Positions 13,001-14,255 of a DNA stretch of 14,255 nucleotides are shown here, one piece after another (the first letter of the stretch is position 1; each line of letters opens with the position of its first letter). The translations under genes were made by a program, and so were the position numbers. The notes under the pieces are model-generated. The model worked only from the letters and a program-made list of their open reading frames with translations, had not been told where the DNA came from and searched no databases. The stretch spans positions 1 to 14,255 of the forward strand of contig JAEHKQ010000126.1 of the NCBI GenBank assembly GCA_016838795.1, in the 5' to 3' direction. The stretch is from Nitrosopumilales archaeon (GTDB lineage: Archaea > Thermoproteota > Nitrososphaeria > Nitrososphaerales > Nitrosopumilaceae).

Positions 13001-13346
13001 ATTCAAAATACTTGCAACCGAGCATACAGCAGAATTTTTTGAAGAAAAAATTGGTGATGTTGAGACAGTCTATAAAATCAGTGAACCGGATAGAAAACCT
13101 AACATTGCTGATCTACTCTATGAAGGAAAGATCAACTTCATCATTAATATCCCAAGCACATCAACTCTTGAGAAATATGTTGGCATGCTTTATGATGAAT
13201 ATCAGATTAGAAGGAAGGCTCTTGAATTAGGAATCCCAGTCCTTACAACAACAGAGCTTGCTGAATCCTTTGTAAAAACACTTGACTGGTTACAAAAGAA
13301 TGATACTACCAAGAACCCTATAGAACCATACGACATTATTTCTTAG
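10083..13346 (+). CDS. carB: Carbamoyl-phosphate synthase large subunit, interrupted by a 21-nt putative intron
   Basis: Uses two ATP to make carbamoyl phosphate from bicarbonate and CarA-derived ammonia. Without the insertion at 10158-10178 the protein has about 1080 residues, close to E. coli CarB (1073). Domains: pre-ATP-grasp 1 (KKILVLGSGAIKIGEAGE/FDYSGS), ATP-grasp 1 (YTLGGKGGGVAYN near 172-184; EVNPRLSRSSALASKATG near 298-315), oligomerisation region, pre-ATP-grasp 2 (VVLGAGPYRIGSSVEFD near 558), ATP-grasp 2 (RPSYVLSG near 712; ELNIRASRS near 838), and the MGS-like allosteric domain from about 940. As written, the frame has a TAA at 10164, so without splicing only about 27 residues would be made. 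The start appears to be CTG 10083 (aligning with MPK of E. coli CarB) with GGGAGGG just upstream. The stop overlaps the convergent phosphoesterase stop by 3 nt. Confidence 0.92.
10158..10178 (+). other. Putative bulge-helix-bulge mRNA intron in carB
   Basis: A 21-nt in-frame insertion carrying TAA (10164-10166) splits the conserved GEAGE-FDYSG motif. Folding with its flanks: central helix GGCG (10152-10155) with CGTC (10173-10176), one G.U pair; bulge 1 is A10156-A10157-A10158; bulge 2 is A10177-A10178-T10179; inner helix GTCG (10159-10162) with CGAC (10169-10172); loop CTAAAA. Cutting after the second base of each 3-nt bulge, as the archaeal tRNA splicing endonuclease does, removes 10158-10178 exactly and restores GAA-TTC. 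Outer pairing is weaker: A10151-U10180, then an internal loop, then CGGAG (10142-10146) with CTCCG (10187-10191). The fold is seen in the sequence; splicing is inferred. Confidence 0.78.
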
Positions 13347-14092
13347 AGAACCTGATCAATTAATGACTCATTTCCAATCATTGCCCCATCTAATGTAACT
13401 ATTTTAGCTGAGGAAATTTCTTTTATTTTTTCAATGATTGGTGAAATTGATTTTTTGTATTGTTTTTTATGGGTAGCATAGAAGTATTTGTTAAAAGAAG
13501 GAATAATTGTAACTTCAATTTCACCAGAGCTTGATGGGAAAATCATTTGTTTTGCTGTTTTAATTGAAACCCAAACCCTATGACCGTTTAAGACTGAATC
13601 TTGTTGAAAAAATACTGGGTGCACATGTCCCATAATGATCCTATCAACGTGTGCAAAGTTCTCTGATGGCATAGTATGTCCATGGGTTAGCAGGGAATTA
13701 TCCACCACCATTCCTTTTGAACTAACAAGAGTAATTCCATCTGGTATTAATTTTTGAATATTAGAGTCGTGATTGCCAGGAATTAAAGTAGTATCAATTT
13801 TATTTTTCATTTTTTCAAAAAATAAAGGAACATCATTCCATTCATTTTTAGAAATTGATTTTATGCTAGATTTTACATCTCCTAACAAAATTAAAGAATC
13901 TGGTTTTGTAGTGTCAATAATTTTGTAAAGCTCAGAAATTATTTCATTTACTGATGTATTCTTACCAAGAAAGACATCATTTGAAGCAAGACTAGATTCA
14001 AATCCTATATGCATATCTGTTACCACGAGATTACGTGTTTTTCCTTCTAAAATCAATGCAGCTTGTGAAGGAACAATTTTTGTCTCAACCAT
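13343..14092 (-). CDS. Calcineurin-like metallophosphoesterase (COG1407 type), 249 aa
   Basis: All metal-binding motifs of the family are present: D26-x-H28 (TDMHIG), GD71-72 (LLGDVKS), GNHD 106-109, H137-G-H139 (LTHGHT) and G-H156-V-H158 (GHVHP). The length and HVHP ending fit the archaeal COG1407 'ICC-like' phosphoesterases, often found near Lhr-type helicases and thought to act in nucleic-acid repair; the exact substrate is unknown. Convergent with carB, with stop codons overlapping (TAA 13345-13343 against TAG 13344-13346). It shares a 34-bp divergent promoter region with the gene at 14127. Confidence 0.85.
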   Translation of the reverse strand: MVETKIVPSQAALILEGKTRNLVVTDMHIGFESSLASNDVFLGKNTSVNEIISELYKIIDTTKPDSLILLGDVKSSIKSISKNEWNDVPLFFEKMKNKIDTTLIPGNHDSNIQKLIPDGITLVSSKGMVVDNSLLTHGHTMPSENFAHVDRIIMGHVHPVFFQQDSVLNGHRVWVSIKTAKQMIFPSSSGEIEVTIIPSFNKYFYATHKKQYKKSISPIIEKIKEISSAKIVTLDGAMIGNESLIDQVL

Positions 14093-14126
14093 CAGAAATA
14101 TACGAAACTTTTGGAATTAATTCCTT

Positions 14127-14255
14127 ATGAACAAAGATTCAACAAAAATTGAATCAACCGTTTCTGAAAAACGAGTGAAATTGCATATGTTTGAACCAAG
14201 TAATAGGCAAATTTGGACTGTTGTTGGCAAAGGCAAAGAACACTGGCTTTTCCCA
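14127..14255 (+). CDS. Conserved-looking protein, N-terminus only (cut by window end)
   Basis: 43 codons are visible, starting MNKDSTKIESTVSEKRVK, then PSNRQIWTVVGKGKEHWLFP, with no stop before the end. An ATATAC box (14098-14104) lies about 27 nt upstream, consistent with a leaderless start. The IWTVVGKGKEHW stretch looks like the lead-in to a SWIM-type zinc finger seen in some thaumarchaeal proteins, but the Cys/His part would be outside the window, so this is only a suggestion. Confidence 0.65.
   Translation, partial: MNKDSTKIESTVSEKRVKLHMFEPSNRQIWTVVGKGKEHWLFP

Overview
The window looks like a chromosome segment from an ammonia-oxidising thaumarchaeon (Nitrososphaerota, Nitrosopumilus-like). 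This is inferred from strong A+T richness, archaeal TATA-like boxes about 25-30 nt upstream of many start codons (leaderless transcription), a carA-carB pair, a COG1407-type phosphoesterase and many small zinc-ribbon proteins. No rRNA or tRNA gene was seen, so the assignment is not proven.

Region 1 (1-2808) is an array of small orphan genes separated by same-orientation copies of a short repeat, AATTAAGAATTTTCAG (five strong copies, three weak). Between repeats lie a 40-aa zinc-finger protein, a PEPAKEE-repeat microprotein, a zinc-ribbon protein, a structured segment with a possible 22-aa ORF, an HNH endonuclease, a two-gene pair and a CPBP-family membrane protein. The genes point both ways but the repeats never flip. 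At least two minus-strand genes take their stop codon from the repeat. This resembles a cassette array, but no integrase lies in the window.

Region 2 (2884-8827) looks like an integrated plasmid or virus remnant. Its core is a tightly coupled minus-strand operon of seven genes (7753 down to 4954) that ends in a P-loop helicase/replication-type ATPase. Downstream is a 28-bp inverted repeat made of iteron-like units, a candidate origin. Then come an RHH regulator with its own repeat array, a multi-zinc-ribbon protein, a HEPN-like protein and an unknown gene. A perfect 9-3-9 palindrome separates the operon from a divergent winged-helix/C2H2 protein. A second small RHH gene (8675-8827) sits next to carA. 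Five real genes here and in region 1 are too short for usual ORF cut-offs: 69-191, 373-495, 6831-6926, 7399-7551 and 8675-8827.

Region 3 (8828-14255) is the chromosomal backbone: carA, carB, a convergent phosphoesterase, and the start of an unknown gene. The carB frame holds a 21-nt in-frame insertion (10158-10178) with a TAA stop inside the conserved GEAGE-FDYSG motif. The insertion folds with its flanks into the central part of an archaeal bulge-helix-bulge: 4-bp central helix, two 3-nt bulges and a 4-bp inner hairpin. The predicted cuts remove exactly those 21 nt and restore the motif. I read this as a tRNA-type, endonuclease-spliced intron in the carB mRNA, and it is the strongest novel signal in the window.
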